A stretch of DNA of 64,000 nucleotides from Kosakonia sp. SMBL-WEM22 (GTDB lineage: Bacteria; Pseudomonadota; Gammaproteobacteria; Enterobacterales; Enterobacteriaceae): contig NZ_CP051488.1 of assembly GCF_014490785.1 (NCBI RefSeq), positions 2,356,001 through 2,420,000 on the forward strand, in the 5' to 3' direction. The notes beneath the pieces are model-generated. The model saw only the letters and a list, made by a program, of their open reading frames with translations, made no database searches and was not told the origin of the DNA. This document shows positions 7,795 to 18,047 of this stretch, in pieces. Every line of letters begins with the position of its first letter. Within the stretch, counting starts at the first letter, position 1. Position numbers and translations under genes: made by a program.

Positions 7795-9282
7795 ATGTTT
7801 CGTCAGTGGTTAACGTTGGTCATCATTGTGCTGGTTTATATTCCGGTGGCGATTGATGCGACGGTGCTGCATGTTGCCGCGCCGACGCTCAGCACTGCGC
7901 TGGATGCCAGCGGGAATGAGCTGCTCTGGATCATCGATATCTATTCGCTGGTGATGGCAGGGATGGTGCTGCCGATGGGCGCATTGGGCGACAAAATCGG
8001 CTTTAAGCGCCTGCTGCTGATTGGCAGCGGTCTGTTTGGCGGCGCATCGCTGCTGGCGGCATTCGCCCCCACCGCAGGCTGGCTGATTGCCACCCGTGCG
8101 CTGCTCGCCGTCGGTGCGGCAATGATTGTTCCCGCGACGCTTGCCGGGATCCGCACTACCTTTTCTCAGGCGCACCATCGCAACACCGCGCTCGGCGTCT
8201 GGGCGGCGATTGGCTCCGGCGGCGCGGCATTTGGCCCGCTGATTGGCGGTATGCTGCTTGAGCACTTTTACTGGGGCTCGGTATTTCTCATCAACGTGCC
8301 GATTGTGCTGGTGGTGATGGCGCTTACCGCCCGGTATGTACCGCGCCAGCAAGGGCGAGCCGATCAGCCGCTGCACCTCAACCAGGCGCTGGCGTTGATT
8401 GCCGCCATCCTGTTACTGGTATGGAGTGCGAAAACCGCCATGAAAGGCACGCTGCCGCTGTGGCTGGTCACCAGCACGCTGCTGCTTGGTGGCCTGTTAC
8501 TGACCGGTTTTGTACGCATCCAGCTGGCGGCGAGCCGGCCGATGATTGACATGCGGCTCTTTACGCACCGTGTGATCCTCAGCGGCGCACTGATGGCGAT
8601 CATGGCCATGGTAACGCTGGTGGGCTTCGAGCTACTGATGGCGCAGGAGCTGCAATTTGTGCACGGCTTTACGCCTTTCGCCGCCGGGGTCTTTATGCTG
8701 CCAGTGATGATCGCCAGCGGCTTTAGTGGCCCGATTGCCGGGGTGCTGGTCTCAAAACTGGGTCTGCGTTGCGTGGCAGCAGGCGGAATGGCGCTCAGCG
8801 CAATTAGCTTCTTTGGGCTGTCGCTGACCAACTTCTCGACCCAGCCAGTGCAGGCGGCGGTGCTGATGGCGCTGCTCGGCTTTAGTGCCGCCAGCGCGCT
8901 GCTGGCCTCGACGGCGGCCATTATGGCCGCCGCGCCGAAGGAGAAAGCGGCGGCGGCAGGGGCGATTGAAACCATGTCCTATGAGTTGGGCGCGGGTCTC
9001 GGTATTGCGGTCTTTGGCCTGATTTTAAGCCGCACGTTTTCCGCGACCATCAACCTGCCACAGCAGTTGAGCGCCGAAGCGGCGGCACAGGCCTCATCGT
9101 CCATCGGTGAAGCCTTCCGCCTGGCACGGGAGTCCGATCCGGCGTTGGCCGAGGGGATTATTACCGCAGCGAAAACGGCATTTACCCACTCGCACAGCGT
9201 CGCGCTCAGTACCGCCAGCATGCTGCTGGTGGTGCTGGCAATCGGGATGTGGTTTAGCCTCGCGCGAGTTGAGAAAAACTGA
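7795..9282 (+). CDS. smvA: MFS efflux pump SmvA
   Basis: A 495-residue major-facilitator drug:H+ antiporter of the 14-TM DHA2 type, the length of Salmonella SmvA (methyl viologen and quaternary ammonium export). Motifs include the DATVLHVAAPTLS motif D-like segment near the N-terminus and GDKIGFKR in the first cytoplasmic loop. The start at 7795 follows AAAAGAGGAAGAAG. Expression is probably controlled by the divergent TetR gene through the palindrome immediately upstream. Confidence 0.9.
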   Translation: MFRQWLTLVIIVLVYIPVAIDATVLHVAAPTLSTALDASGNELLWIIDIYSLVMAGMVLPMGALGDKIGFKRLLLIGSGLFGGASLLAAFAPTAGWLIATRALLAVGAAMIVPATLAGIRTTFSQAHHRNTALGVWAAIGSGGAAFGPLIGGMLLEHFYWGSVFLINVPIVLVVMALTARYVPRQQGRADQPLHLNQALALIAAILLLVWSAKTAMKGTLPLWLVTSTLLLGGLLLTGFVRIQLAASRPMIDMRLFTHRVILSGALMAIMAMVTLVGFELLMAQELQFVHGFTPFAAGVFMLPVMIASGFSGPIAGVLVSKLGLRCVAAGGMALSAISFFGLSLTNFSTQPVQAAVLMALLGFSAASALLASTAAIMAAAPKEKAAAAGAIETMSYELGAGLGIAVFGLILSRTFSATINLPQQLSAEAAAQASSSIGEAFRLARESDPALAEGIITAAKTAFTHSHSVALSTASMLLVVLAIGMWFSLARVEKN

Positions 9283-9593
9283 TCTATTCAGCGCAACAGG
9301 GCGCTTCGCCAGCAGTAAAAGAGCGGGGCGCCCATCATGCTCTCTCCCCGTAATAGATTCGCTTCTCCGTCCCTGCCACTCAGCAACCGGCAAGCCTCAA
9401 CTGCCGCCGGCTGTAAAATCACTGCCTTGCTCAGCACCGTCGAACCGCCTCTACCTCTTATTAGGCAGTAAAACGCAGCGGCAGCGACTATTAGGTGTCA
9501 AGCCTCCGGCGTTATTGATTTACCGCAATTATTAAACCCCGCGAAATGTTTAGTTTCCCCGCCGCAAGCGAAGATTGATTATTGAGGAAAGCA
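9283..9593 (+). promoter_or_regulatory. smvA-fdnG intergenic region with FNR-like site
   Basis: No gene is seen in these 311 bases. At 9515-9528 is TTGAT-TTAC-CGCAA, matching the FNR consensus TTGAT-N4-ATCAA in 8 of 10 positions. The E. coli fdnG promoter carries a very similar FNR site, so anaerobic induction is expected. TACCTCT at about 9454-9460 resembles a NarL heptamer, but no clean 7-2-7 pair is seen. Confidence 0.55.
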
Positions 9594-12500
9594 ATGAACG
9601 TCAACCGCAGACAGTTTTTTCGTATCTGCGCGGGCGGGATGGCAGGAACCACGGTCGCCGCTTTAGGGTTCGCCCCGAAGATGGCGCTGGCTCAGACGCG
9701 AAATTATAAATTACTGCGCGCAAAAGAGACTCGAAACTCCTGTACGTACTGTTCCGTGGGATGCGGGCTATTAATGTATAGCCTCGGCGATGGCGCAAAG
9801 AACGCCAGAGAAGCGATTTACCATATCGAAGGGGATCCGGATCATCCGGTTAGCCGGGGTGCGCTCTGCCCGAAAGGGGCCGGGCTGCTCGATTATGTGC
9901 ACAGTGAAAACCGCCTGCGCTACCCCGAATACCGCGCGCCGGGCTCCAGTAAATGGCAGCGTATCAGCTGGGATGAAGCCTTTAACCGTATCGCCCGCCT
10001 GATGAAAGCGGATCGCGATGCGCACTTTGTCGAAACTAACGACGCCGGGGTGAAGGTTAACCGCTGGCTCTCCACCGGCATGCTGTGCGCCTCGGCAGCA
10101 AGTAATGAAACGGGCATGCTGACGCAAAAATTTGTGCGCTCTCTCGGCATGCTGGCGGTAGATAACCAGGCGCGCGTCTGACACGGACCAACGGTAGCAA
10201 GTCTTGCTCCAACATTTGGTCGCGGTGCGATGACCAACCACTGGGTTGATATCAAAAACGCCAACGTGGTGATGGTAATGGGCGGTAACGCCGCTGAAGC
10301 CCACCCGGTCGGTTTCCGCTGGGCAATGGAAGCCAAAAACAACAATGACGCGACGCTTATCGTTGTCGACCCGCGCTTCACGCGTACGGCGTCGGTGGCG
10401 GATATCTATGCGCCGATCCGCTCCGGGACGGATATTACTTTCCTCTCCGGCGTGCTGCGTTACCTGATTGAAAACAACAAGGTCAACGCGGAATACGTCA
10501 AACACTACACTAACGCCAGCCTGCTGGTGCGGGAAGACTTTGCCTTCGATGACGGGTTGTTCAGCGGCTACGATGCTGAAAAAAGGCAGTACGACAAAAC
10601 GACGTGGAACTACCAGTTCGATGACAACGGCTATGCGAAACGCGATAAGACGCTGACCCATCCGCGCTGTGTCTGGAACCTGCTCAAACAGCATGTCGAT
10701 CGCTACACCCCGGAGACGGTGGAGAATATCTGCGGTACGCCAAAAGCGGACTTCCTGAAGGTGTGTGAAGTGCTCGCCTCGACCAGCGCCGTAGACAGAA
10801 CCACGACGTTCCTCTATGCGCTGGGCTGGACGCAGCATACGGTCGGTGCGCAGAACATCCGCACTATGGCGATGATCCAGCTGCTGCTCGGCAATATGGG
10901 CATGGCCGGTGGCGGTGTGAACGCCCTGCGCGGCCACTCCAATATTCAGGGGCTGACCGATCTGGGACTGCTCTCGACCAGCCTGCCGGGCTACCTGACG
11001 CTGCCATCGGAAACACAGACCGATCTGCAACAGTACCTGGCGGCAAATACGCCGAAAGCGATGCTGCCCGATCAGGTGAACTACTGGAGCAACTATCCGA
11101 AGTTCTTCGTTAGCCTGATGAAATCGTTCTATGGCGATGCGGCGCAACAAGAGAACGACTGGGGCTTCGACTGGCTGCCGAAGTGGGATCAATCCTACGA
11201 CGTCATTAAGTACTTCAACATGATGGCGAAGGGCGACGTCACCGGCTACATCTGCCAGGGATTCAACCCGGTGGCATCGTTCCCGGATAAGAACAAGGTC
11301 GTCAACACCCTGAGTAAGCTGAAGTATATGGTGGTGATCGATCCGCTGGTCACCGAGACCTCCAGCTTCTGGCAGAACCACGGCGAGATGAACGATGTTG
11401 ACCCGTCTGCCATTGCAACGGAAGTGTTCCGTCTGCCCTCCACCTGTTTTGCGGAAGAGGATGGCTCGATTGCCAACTCCGGGCGCTGGCTGCAGTGGCA
11501 CTGGAAAGGGCAGGATGCGCCGGGGGAAGCGCTCAACGATGGCGAGATCCTGGCGGGCATTTATCACCGCTTGCGCGATATGTACCGCACTGAAGGGGGC
11601 AAAGGCGCGGAGCCGGTTCTGAAGATGTCCTGGCACTACAGCCAGCCGCATAACCCGCACTCGGAAGAGGTGGCTAAAGAGAATAACGGCTACGCGCTGG
11701 AAGATCTCTATGACACCAACGGCCAACTTCTGGCGAAGAAAGGCCAGCTGCTGAACAGCTTTGCGCTGCTGCGTGATGATGGCTCCACCGCCTCGTCGTG
11801 CTGGATCTATGCGGGGAGTTGGACCGAGCAGGGTAACCAGATGGCCAACCGGGACAACGCCGATCCGTCTGGGCTGGGCAATACGCTCGGCTGGGCCTGG
11901 GCGTGGCCGATGAACCGCCGGGTGCTCTATAACCGCGCGTCGGCGGATTTCATGGGTAAACCCTGGGATGCGAAACGGATGCTGATCCAGTGGAATGGTG
12001 CGAAGTGGGTCGGGAATGACATTCCGGACTACAACACCGCGCCGCCGGGAAGCAACACCGGGCCGTTTATCATGCAGCAGGAAGGGATGGGGCGTCTTTT
12101 TGCGCTCAATAAGCTCGCCGAAGGGCCATTTCCGGAGCACTACGAACCGGTGGAAACGCCGCTCGGCACCAACCCGCTGCACCCGAATGTGGTCTCCAGC
12201 CCGGTGGTGCGCATTTACGCAGAGGATGTGAAGCGCATGGGGAAAAAAGAGCACTTCCCTTATGTTGGCACCACCTATCGTCTGACGGAGCACTTCCACA
12301 CCTGGACCAAGCACGCGCGGCTTAATGCTATCGCCCAGCCGGAGCAGTTTGTTGAAATCAGCGAAACGCTGGCCGCAGCAAAAGGCATCCGCAATGGCGA
12401 TCGCGTTAAGGTCAGCAGCCAGCGCGGCTTCATTCGCGCTGTAGCGGTGGTTACGCGACGTCTGCAAACCCTGCAGGTACACGGTCAGCAGGTTGAAACC

Positions 12501-12641
12501 GTGGGCATTCCGCTGCACTGGGGCTTTGAAGGCATGGCGCAGAAGGGGTATATCGCCAACACCCTGACGCCTAACGTCGGCGATGCGAACTCGCAAACGC
12601 CGGAATATAAAGCGTTTTTGGTCAATATCGAGAAGGCGTAA
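9594..12641 (+). CDS. fdnG: formate dehydrogenase-N alpha subunit, selenocysteine-containing
   Basis: Read through an in-frame TGA at 10179-10181, the gene encodes 1015 residues, the same length as E. coli FdnG, with selenocysteine at residue 196. It is the periplasmic catalytic subunit that oxidises formate at a bis-MGD molybdenum centre. A twin-arginine signal (NRRQFFRICAGG) is at the N-terminus, followed by the [4Fe-4S] motif with CTYCSVGCG. The start at 9594 follows TTGAGGAAAG. It is first in fdnGHI, which feeds electrons to quinone and nitrate reductase under anaerobiosis. The TGA must not be taken as a truncation, because both halves are collinear with the family and a SECIS hairpin follows. 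Confidence 0.96.
10179..10210 (+). promoter_or_regulatory. UGA codon with bacterial SECIS hairpin
   Basis: The UGA at 10179-10181 is followed 11 bases later by a compact hairpin: GG (10193-10194), a bulged U (10195), AGCA (10196-10199), loop AGUCU, UGCU (10205-10208) and CC (10209-10210). A bulged U and a GU in the apical loop are the features recognised by SelB in E. coli fdnG and fdhF. It directs selenocysteine insertion. Confidence 0.85.
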
Positions 12642-12653
12642 GGGCGCGACATT

Positions 12654-13538
12654 ATGGCTATGGAAACTCAGGACATTATTAAACGCTCTGCGACCAACCC
12701 CGTCACGCCGCCGCCAAAGGCGCGTGACTATAAAGCGGAGGTTGCCAAGCTTATCGATGTCTCCACCTGTGTCGGCTGCAAAGCCTGCCAGGTGGCCTGC
12801 TCGGAGTGGAACGATATCCGCGATGAAGTGGGACACTGTGTCGGGGTGTATGACAACCCCGCCGATCTCAGCGCCAAATCCTGGACGGTGATGCGCTTTA
12901 GCGAAACCGATCAGAACGGCAAGCTGGAGTGGCTGATCCGCAAGGATGGCTGCATGCACTGCGCGGAGCCGGGCTGCCTGAAGGCGTGCCCCTCTGCCGG
13001 CGCAATCATTCAGTACGCGAACGGTATTGTCGACTTTCAGCAGGAGAACTGCATCGGCTGCGGCTACTGTATCGCCGGGTGTCCATTCAATGTCCCGCGC
13101 CTCAGTAAAGAGGATAACCGGGTCTATAAATGTACGCTCTGCGTCGATCGTGTCAGCGTGGGCCAGGAGCCCGCCTGCGTGAAGACCTGCCCGACTGGCG
13201 CTATTCATTTCGGCACCAAAAAGGAGATGCTGGAGCTGGGCGAGCAGCGCGTTGAGAAGCTGAAAGCGCGCGGTTACAGCAATGCGGGTATCTACAACCC
13301 GCAGGGCGTGGGCGGCACTCATGTGATGTATGTACTGCATCATGCGGATAAGCCAGTGCTCTATCACGATCTGCCCAACGATCCGCATATCGACACGGCG
13401 GTTGGGCTGTGGAAAGGGGTGCTGAAACCGTTATCGGCGGCGGGCTTCCTCGCCACGTTTGCCGGGCTGATTTACCACTACATTGGCATCGGCCCCAATA
13501 AAGAGGTGGATGACGAAGAGGAGGAGCATCATGAGTAA
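12654..13538 (+). CDS. fdnH: formate dehydrogenase-N iron-sulfur (beta) subunit
   Basis: A 294-residue protein, the same length as E. coli FdnH. It carries four cysteine clusters for [4Fe-4S] centres (for example CVGCKACQVAC, CMHCAEPGCLKAC, CIGCGYCIAGCPF and CTLCVDRV...CVKTC) and a C-terminal membrane helix at about residues 257-277. It conducts electrons from FdnG to the cytochrome subunit on the periplasmic side. The stop overlaps the start of fdnI by eight bases. Confidence 0.95.
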   Translation: MAMETQDIIKRSATNPVTPPPKARDYKAEVAKLIDVSTCVGCKACQVACSEWNDIRDEVGHCVGVYDNPADLSAKSWTVMRFSETDQNGKLEWLIRKDGCMHCAEPGCLKACPSAGAIIQYANGIVDFQQENCIGCGYCIAGCPFNVPRLSKEDNRVYKCTLCVDRVSVGQEPACVKTCPTGAIHFGTKKEMLELGEQRVEKLKARGYSNAGIYNPQGVGGTHVMYVLHHADKPVLYHDLPNDPHIDTAVGLWKGVLKPLSAAGFLATFAGLIYHYIGIGPNKEVDDEEEEHHE

Positions 13539-14187
13539 GTCGAAAATGATTGTGCGCACTAAGTTTATCGATCGCGCCTGTCACTGGACGGTGGTGATCT
13601 GCTTCTTTCTGGTGGCGCTCTCCGGCATCTCCTTCTTCTTCCCGACGCTGCAGTGGTTGACGGAAACCTTCGGCACACCGCAGATGGGGCGCATTCTGCA
13701 TCCCTTCTTCGGTGTGGTGATCTTCCTGGCGCTGATGTTTATGTTCGTGCGCTTCGTGCATCACAACATCCCGGATAAGAAAGACTGGCCGTGGGTGAAA
13801 AATATCGTTGAGGTGCTGAAGGGCAACGAACACAAAGTGGCGAAGGTCGGCAAATACAACGCCGGGCAGAAGATGATGTTCTGGACCATTATGAGCATGA
13901 TGACCGTGCTGCTGGTCACCGGCGTGGTGATCTGGCGCCCTTACTTTGCCCAGTACTTTCCGATACAGGTCATTCGCTACAGCCTGCTGCTGCATGCGAC
14001 CTCGGCGATTATTTTGATTCACGCCATCCTGATCCATATGTATATGGCTTTCTGGGTGAAAGGCTCGATCAAAGGTATGATCGAAGGCAAAGTGAGCCGC
14101 CGCTGGGCAATGAAGCACCATCCGCGCTGGTATCGCGACGTTGAACGTCTCGAAGCGAAAAAAGAGAGTACCGAAGGCATTAAGTAA
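13531..14187 (+). CDS. fdnI: formate dehydrogenase-N cytochrome b556 (gamma) subunit
   Basis: A 218-residue inner-membrane protein with four transmembrane helices and the haem-binding histidines expected of FdnI (for example ACHW near the N-terminus, LHPFFG, and HATSAIILIHAILIH). It passes electrons to menaquinone. The start at 13531 lies inside the end of fdnH, preceded by GAGGAGCATC. A strong hairpin terminator follows. Confidence 0.94.
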   Translation: MSKSKMIVRTKFIDRACHWTVVICFFLVALSGISFFFPTLQWLTETFGTPQMGRILHPFFGVVIFLALMFMFVRFVHHNIPDKKDWPWVKNIVEVLKGNEHKVAKVGKYNAGQKMMFWTIMSMMTVLLVTGVVIWRPYFAQYFPIQVIRYSLLLHATSAIILIHAILIHMYMAFWVKGSIKGMIEGKVSRRWAMKHHPRWYRDVERLEAKKESTEGIK

Positions 14188-14194
14188 CGCGCTT

Positions 14195-14226
14195 ACCGCT
14201 CCGGCATCACGTCCGGAGCGGTTCTT
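14195..14226 (+). terminator. fdnGHI terminator
   Basis: A 10-bp perfect stem, ACCGCTCCGG and CCGGAGCGGT with an 8-base loop, is followed by TCTTTA. It begins eight bases after the fdnI stop. Confidence 0.85.
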
Positions 14227-14548
14227 TATCTGCACCGCATTCCGCTTTATTCCCGCTTTGCCGCGTCTATTAACGCAAATAGTGCCTGTTTTTCTTCCAT
14301 CCATACGCATCCTCTCCCTGGTTTGCGCTGCGGAAATTAGCAATCCGCGAATGCGCAAACAACACTCTTTCTGCTGGCTTGTGCAGAACTTGCGAGGCCG
14401 CTTCCTGAATAAAGCAACGCCATGCAAAAGGTGAAAATCTTTGCGAGGCATCTTCCAAAATCCTGCATTCCGTTTGGTTTTCCTGGTGACGGCGCGCGGC
14501 GTTATGACGATGATTGCACCCGGCGAAGAGCGTGCCGGGCGCTTTTTG
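14227..14548 (+). other. fdnI to MFS gap with a second terminator-like hairpin
   Basis: No gene is supported in this stretch; open frames on both strands are short and unlike known proteins. At 14516-14547 a hairpin with CCCGGC and GCCGGG arms is followed by CGCTTTTTG on the plus strand, so it would terminate rightward transcription just before the end of the leftward MFS gene. Confidence 0.5.
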
Positions 14549-15733
14549 TTATGGGTGTGACGCTGCGCTGCGTAAGGCCAGCTTCCTCTGCAACAGCGGC
14601 ACCAGCAGAGGAAAGAGAAGGGCGCTGAGGTCGCAAACTATCAATACTGGTTTAAGGGCGTCGAGGGTCAGCGCCCTGGCGGAAAGCAGCCATGAAGAGA
14701 GTGAAAAGGCGGCGGTGGTGGCAAGATGCATTAGCGCAGTTTGCAAGGAGCCATACCCCGCGCGTTGCGCATTATCGGGGAATTGCAGGGTGAGCACCGA
14801 TGAAGAGACCAGGCGGCTATAAGCCCCGGCGAGAAACAGCACGATAAAAAGCCACGCATTAGCGTAGTGCAGCGTAGGGATCAGCAGGCTGGCAACAAAC
14901 AGGGCGCTGGAGGCCAGCGCCAGTGTCAGGATGGTATAGCGTTGTGTGAACAGACCCGTAAGCCGGGTTGCGAGATACCCGGCGATGCCCCCGGCAAAAA
15001 AGAGCCAGGCAAGCTCCGTGACCGTTGCGCCAAGCAGCTGCATCAGCGGTACCAGTAGAGGAATGAGCAGCATCGGGCTGAACTGCACCAGCGCATTGCC
15101 GGAGGCAAAGAGCAGCGTCTGCGCATCAAGGGTGATCTTCTGACGTGGGCCTGTGTACGCCTGTTGGGCAGGAATAAAATGCACAATCAGCCCCAGGGCC
15201 ACAAAGCAGCAGGCGCTAAGTGAGAGTAGCGCCGTTTTCCACCCCCAGCGGGAGCAGATAAACAGCACGGCTGGCATGCCGACAATGCTAATCATTGAAA
15301 ACGCGGCGATCACCATTGATACCATTTTGCCGCGTAGTTGCGCTGGCGCTGCGTTGATCAACAGGCTGGTCGCCACGCCCATGGTCGTGCCGCCGACCAG
15401 ACCGGCAAAAAAGCGCAGCGCCAGCAGCACGCCAAAGTGGGTGGTGAGGGTCGTTATAGCCGTCAGGATGCACAGCAGCGCCATGTTGCTGAGCAAGAAA
15501 CGCTTCTGGTTGATAGCGCCGATAAAGTAGAACGCGATCACTCCCGAGAACATCGCAGCAAAGGTATAGGCGGCCGAGACATAGCCAGAGAAGGCGAGCG
15601 GCACCGCAAACGTCGGGGCCATAAAGGCGAAGATGGGATTGAACGCCATATATTCCAGGGCGTTGGCGAACTGGATAAAGGAGACAACGATAGCCATGCT
15701 GGCAAGGGTAGGTGACGTGTTTGTTTGTGACAT
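14549..15733 (-). CDS. MFS transporter, function unknown
   Basis: A 394-residue protein with about 12 hydrophobic helices typical of the DHA1/AraJ-type major facilitator families (for example ALRFFAGLVGGTTMGVA in the first half). The start at 15733 (MSQTNTSPTL) is chosen because the long in-frame upstream extension is antisense to the divergent LysR gene. Divergent pairing with a LysR regulator suggests substrate-induced efflux. It replaces the position of E. coli yddM. The substrate cannot be told from sequence. Confidence 0.8.
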   Translation of the reverse strand: MSQTNTSPTLASMAIVVSFIQFANALEYMAFNPIFAFMAPTFAVPLAFSGYVSAAYTFAAMFSGVIAFYFIGAINQKRFLLSNMALLCILTAITTLTTHFGVLLALRFFAGLVGGTTMGVATSLLINAAPAQLRGKMVSMVIAAFSMISIVGMPAVLFICSRWGWKTALLSLSACCFVALGLIVHFIPAQQAYTGPRQKITLDAQTLLFASGNALVQFSPMLLIPLLVPLMQLLGATVTELAWLFFAGGIAGYLATRLTGLFTQRYTILTLALASSALFVASLLIPTLHYANAWLFIVLFLAGAYSRLVSSSVLTLQFPDNAQRAGYGSLQTALMHLATTAAFSLSSWLLSARALTLDALKPVLIVCDLSALLFPLLVPLLQRKLALRSAASHP

Positions 15734-15842
15734 AAGCAATGAGTTGAACCCGTAAAAAATAGGAGTGGGCACTCTAATACCTGGCGGTTTTGAGAATAAG
15801 CCGGTAAAAATGACCATCATTGTTATCAAAAGTGGGATAAAA

Positions 15843-16754
15843 ATGCGCTCAGGGCTGGATTTCACCGCGCTGAAGATCTTCTGTGCGGTGGTGGAGAAAG
15901 GGAGTTTTGTTGCGGCGGCAAAAACGTTGACTATGCCGACATCGAATGTCAGCCGGACGGTTGCCCAACTTGAGGAGAGGCTCAATGTGCAGCTTATCGA
16001 GCGCACAACCCGACACCGGAAGCTGACGCCTTCCGGGCAGTTGCTCTACACGCGTTCAAAGCCGTTGCTTGAGTCGCTGGAGCAGACGGAGGCGGAGTTG
16101 ATGTCGCGTCAGGTACAGCTCAAAGGGCCGCTGCGCATTTGCATTCCGAGCGAGATGGGGCCGGCGCTGCTCGGCAATCTGCTGGCGGATTTTGCCTGTC
16201 GTTACCCGGAAGTGGAGATAAGCTGCATAACCAATTTATCCGGCTTCGAGTCCCTGCGCGAAGAGGTGGATGTCGCCGTTATCCTCACTCGCGGTGATCT
16301 GGACGACAGCGATTACATCGCTCGCCCCCTGGCCACATTTCCCTGCACCATCGTGGCCGCGCCTGCATTAATTGCACGCTACGGCCTGCCGAGCGCCATA
16401 CGCCAGTTTGAAACCTTACCCTGCATCACCACCGTCAGCGCGCTGAACGGCGCGGCCTGGCAATTTGTCGATGCAACGGGCAAGCATGAGGTGGTCAACG
16501 TGAAAGGGCATTATCGCGTTAACAGTGGTGAGATGGCCTTTAAAGCCGCACTGGCGGGAGTGGGATTTGCCATCCTGTCAAAGCAGGCCTGCCAGCAGCC
16601 CATCAACGAGGGGCATCTGGTGGAGATCGCCTTACCGCAGGCGGCAGCACCGCTGCGTCTGGTCGCGATCTACTCCAGCCGCCGCTATCTGCCGGTTAAA
16701 ACGCGGACGTTGATTGATTTTCTGCAGCAGGGGCTGCAAAACCCGGTTGTTTAA
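15843..16754 (+). CDS. LysR-family transcriptional regulator
   Basis: A 303-residue regulator with an N-terminal winged helix-turn-helix (residues 1-60; FCAVVEKGSFVAAAKTL, SNVSRTVAQLEERL, LIERTTRH) and a C-terminal periplasmic-binding-like effector domain. It is closest in style to the AaeR/DmlR-type LysR group. The start at 15843 gives the family N-terminus; an earlier in-frame GTG at 15765 would overlap the promoter region. It is divergent from the MFS gene at 14549-15733 with about 110 bases between, and probably controls it. Confidence 0.85.
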   Translation: MRSGLDFTALKIFCAVVEKGSFVAAAKTLTMPTSNVSRTVAQLEERLNVQLIERTTRHRKLTPSGQLLYTRSKPLLESLEQTEAELMSRQVQLKGPLRICIPSEMGPALLGNLLADFACRYPEVEISCITNLSGFESLREEVDVAVILTRGDLDDSDYIARPLATFPCTIVAAPALIARYGLPSAIRQFETLPCITTVSALNGAAWQFVDATGKHEVVNVKGHYRVNSGEMAFKAALAGVGFAILSKQACQQPINEGHLVEIALPQAAAPLRLVAIYSSRRYLPVKTRTLIDFLQQGLQNPVV

Positions 16755-16872
16755 TCAGGGGGAGAAAAACTGTATCCATGGATTAAAACGTCAGCGGACA
16801 GGTTTCAACTGGTCTGCCATACGCGAATGGTCAATAATGCCTGTCGCAAACTTTTAACAAGTGGTTAGTGGT

Positions 16873-18042
16873 ATGAAAAAAACGGTTTTTTCGTTGGCAC
16901 TTGCGACCTTTGGTCTTGGGATGGCCGAGTTCGGTATTATGGGCGTGTTGACCGAGCTTGCGAATAACGTCGGGATCTCCATTCCGTCGGCGGGGCATAT
17001 GATCTCCGCCTATGCGGCGGGCGTGGTGATTGGCGCACCGATCATGGCGATGTTCTCCAGCCGCTTCTCCCTCAAAAACGTGCTGCTCTTTCTGGTGGCG
17101 CTCTGTTTTGTCGGCAATACGATTTTCACCTTCTCCAGCGCATATCCGATGCTGGTGATTGGCCGGCTGATCTCCGGTTTTCCGCACGGCGCAATCTTTG
17201 GCGTCGGCGCTATAATCCTCTCGAAAATTGCGCCGCCGGGTAAAGTGACTATGGCGGTGGCCGGGATGATCGCCGGGATGACCGTTGCTAACCTGATCGG
17301 TATTCCCCTTGGTACGTGGATCGGGCATCTTTTTAGCTGGCGTTACACCTTTGTGCTGATCTCGCTCTTCTTTGTGCTGGTAATGGTGTCGGTCATTTTC
17401 TGGGTGCCGAGCCTTTATGACACCGCGCCAACACGCCTGAGCGAGCAGTTTCACTTTCTGAAGAAACCAGAGCCGTGGCTGATCTTTGCCGCCACCATGT
17501 TCGGGAATGCAGGGGTGTTTGCCTGGTTCAGCTACGTGAAGCCCTTTATGGTGAGCGTCTCCGGCTTTTCGCAAGAGGCCATGACGTTAATTATGATGCT
17601 GATGGGGCTCGGGATGGTGCTGGGGAATATGTTTAGCGGCAAAGTGTCAGCGAGATTCAGCCCGATACGCATTGCGATGGTAACTGAACTGGTGATCATG
17701 CTGGCGATGGTGGCGCTGTTTTTCCTCGGCGACAGCAAAGCGGGTGCGCTCTCATTAGGCTTTCTCTGCTGCGCCGGGTTGTTTGCGCTCTCCGCGCCGC
17801 TGCAGATCATGCTGCTGCAAAATGCGAAGGGCGGCGAAATGCTGGGTGCAGCGGGTGGGCAGATGGCGTTTAATTTCGGTAATGCGGTGGGGGCATGGTT
17901 TGGCGGGCTGATTATCGCTTTCGGCTTTACCTATAACTATCTGGCGCTGCCTGCAGCGATACTGACTTTCGCCGCGCTTGCCTCGCTGCTGATCTATAAC
18001 CGCCGCATCACCAGCCATCATGCCGAAGTTGTGACGGTGTAA
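16873..18042 (+). CDS. araJ: MFS transporter AraJ
   Basis: A 389-residue 12-TM transporter closely resembling E. coli AraJ throughout (for example ATFGLGMAEFGIMGVLTEL, GRLISGFPHGAIFGVGA and LLQNAKGGEMLGAAGGQ). In E. coli araJ is arabinose-inducible but not needed for arabinose use; it probably exports a sugar or derivative. Here it lies between fdnGHI and adhP, not in its E. coli place. The ATG at 16873 is chosen over a GTG four codons upstream. No AraC site was identified in the short upstream region. Confidence 0.88.
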   Translation: MKKTVFSLALATFGLGMAEFGIMGVLTELANNVGISIPSAGHMISAYAAGVVIGAPIMAMFSSRFSLKNVLLFLVALCFVGNTIFTFSSAYPMLVIGRLISGFPHGAIFGVGAIILSKIAPPGKVTMAVAGMIAGMTVANLIGIPLGTWIGHLFSWRYTFVLISLFFVLVMVSVIFWVPSLYDTAPTRLSEQFHFLKKPEPWLIFAATMFGNAGVFAWFSYVKPFMVSVSGFSQEAMTLIMMLMGLGMVLGNMFSGKVSARFSPIRIAMVTELVIMLAMVALFFLGDSKAGALSLGFLCCAGLFALSAPLQIMLLQNAKGGEMLGAAGGQMAFNFGNAVGAWFGGLIIAFGFTYNYLALPAAILTFAALASLLIYNRRITSHHAEVVTV

Positions 18043-18047
18043 CGTTT

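Noticed and set aside
10179..10181. Premature stop making fdnG a pseudogene
   Set aside because: It is the selenocysteine codon at the known residue 196 with a SECIS hairpin following, and the downstream frame is intact.
9771..13388. A 1205-codon open frame antisense to fdnG and fdnH
   Set aside because: It is a frame shadow of GC-rich conserved genes, has no ribosome site, and its protein is compositionally odd (rich in Arg, His and Val).
13201..14451. A 416-codon minus-strand frame across fdnH and fdnI
   Set aside because: Antisense shadow of two clear family members; no similarity and no start signal.
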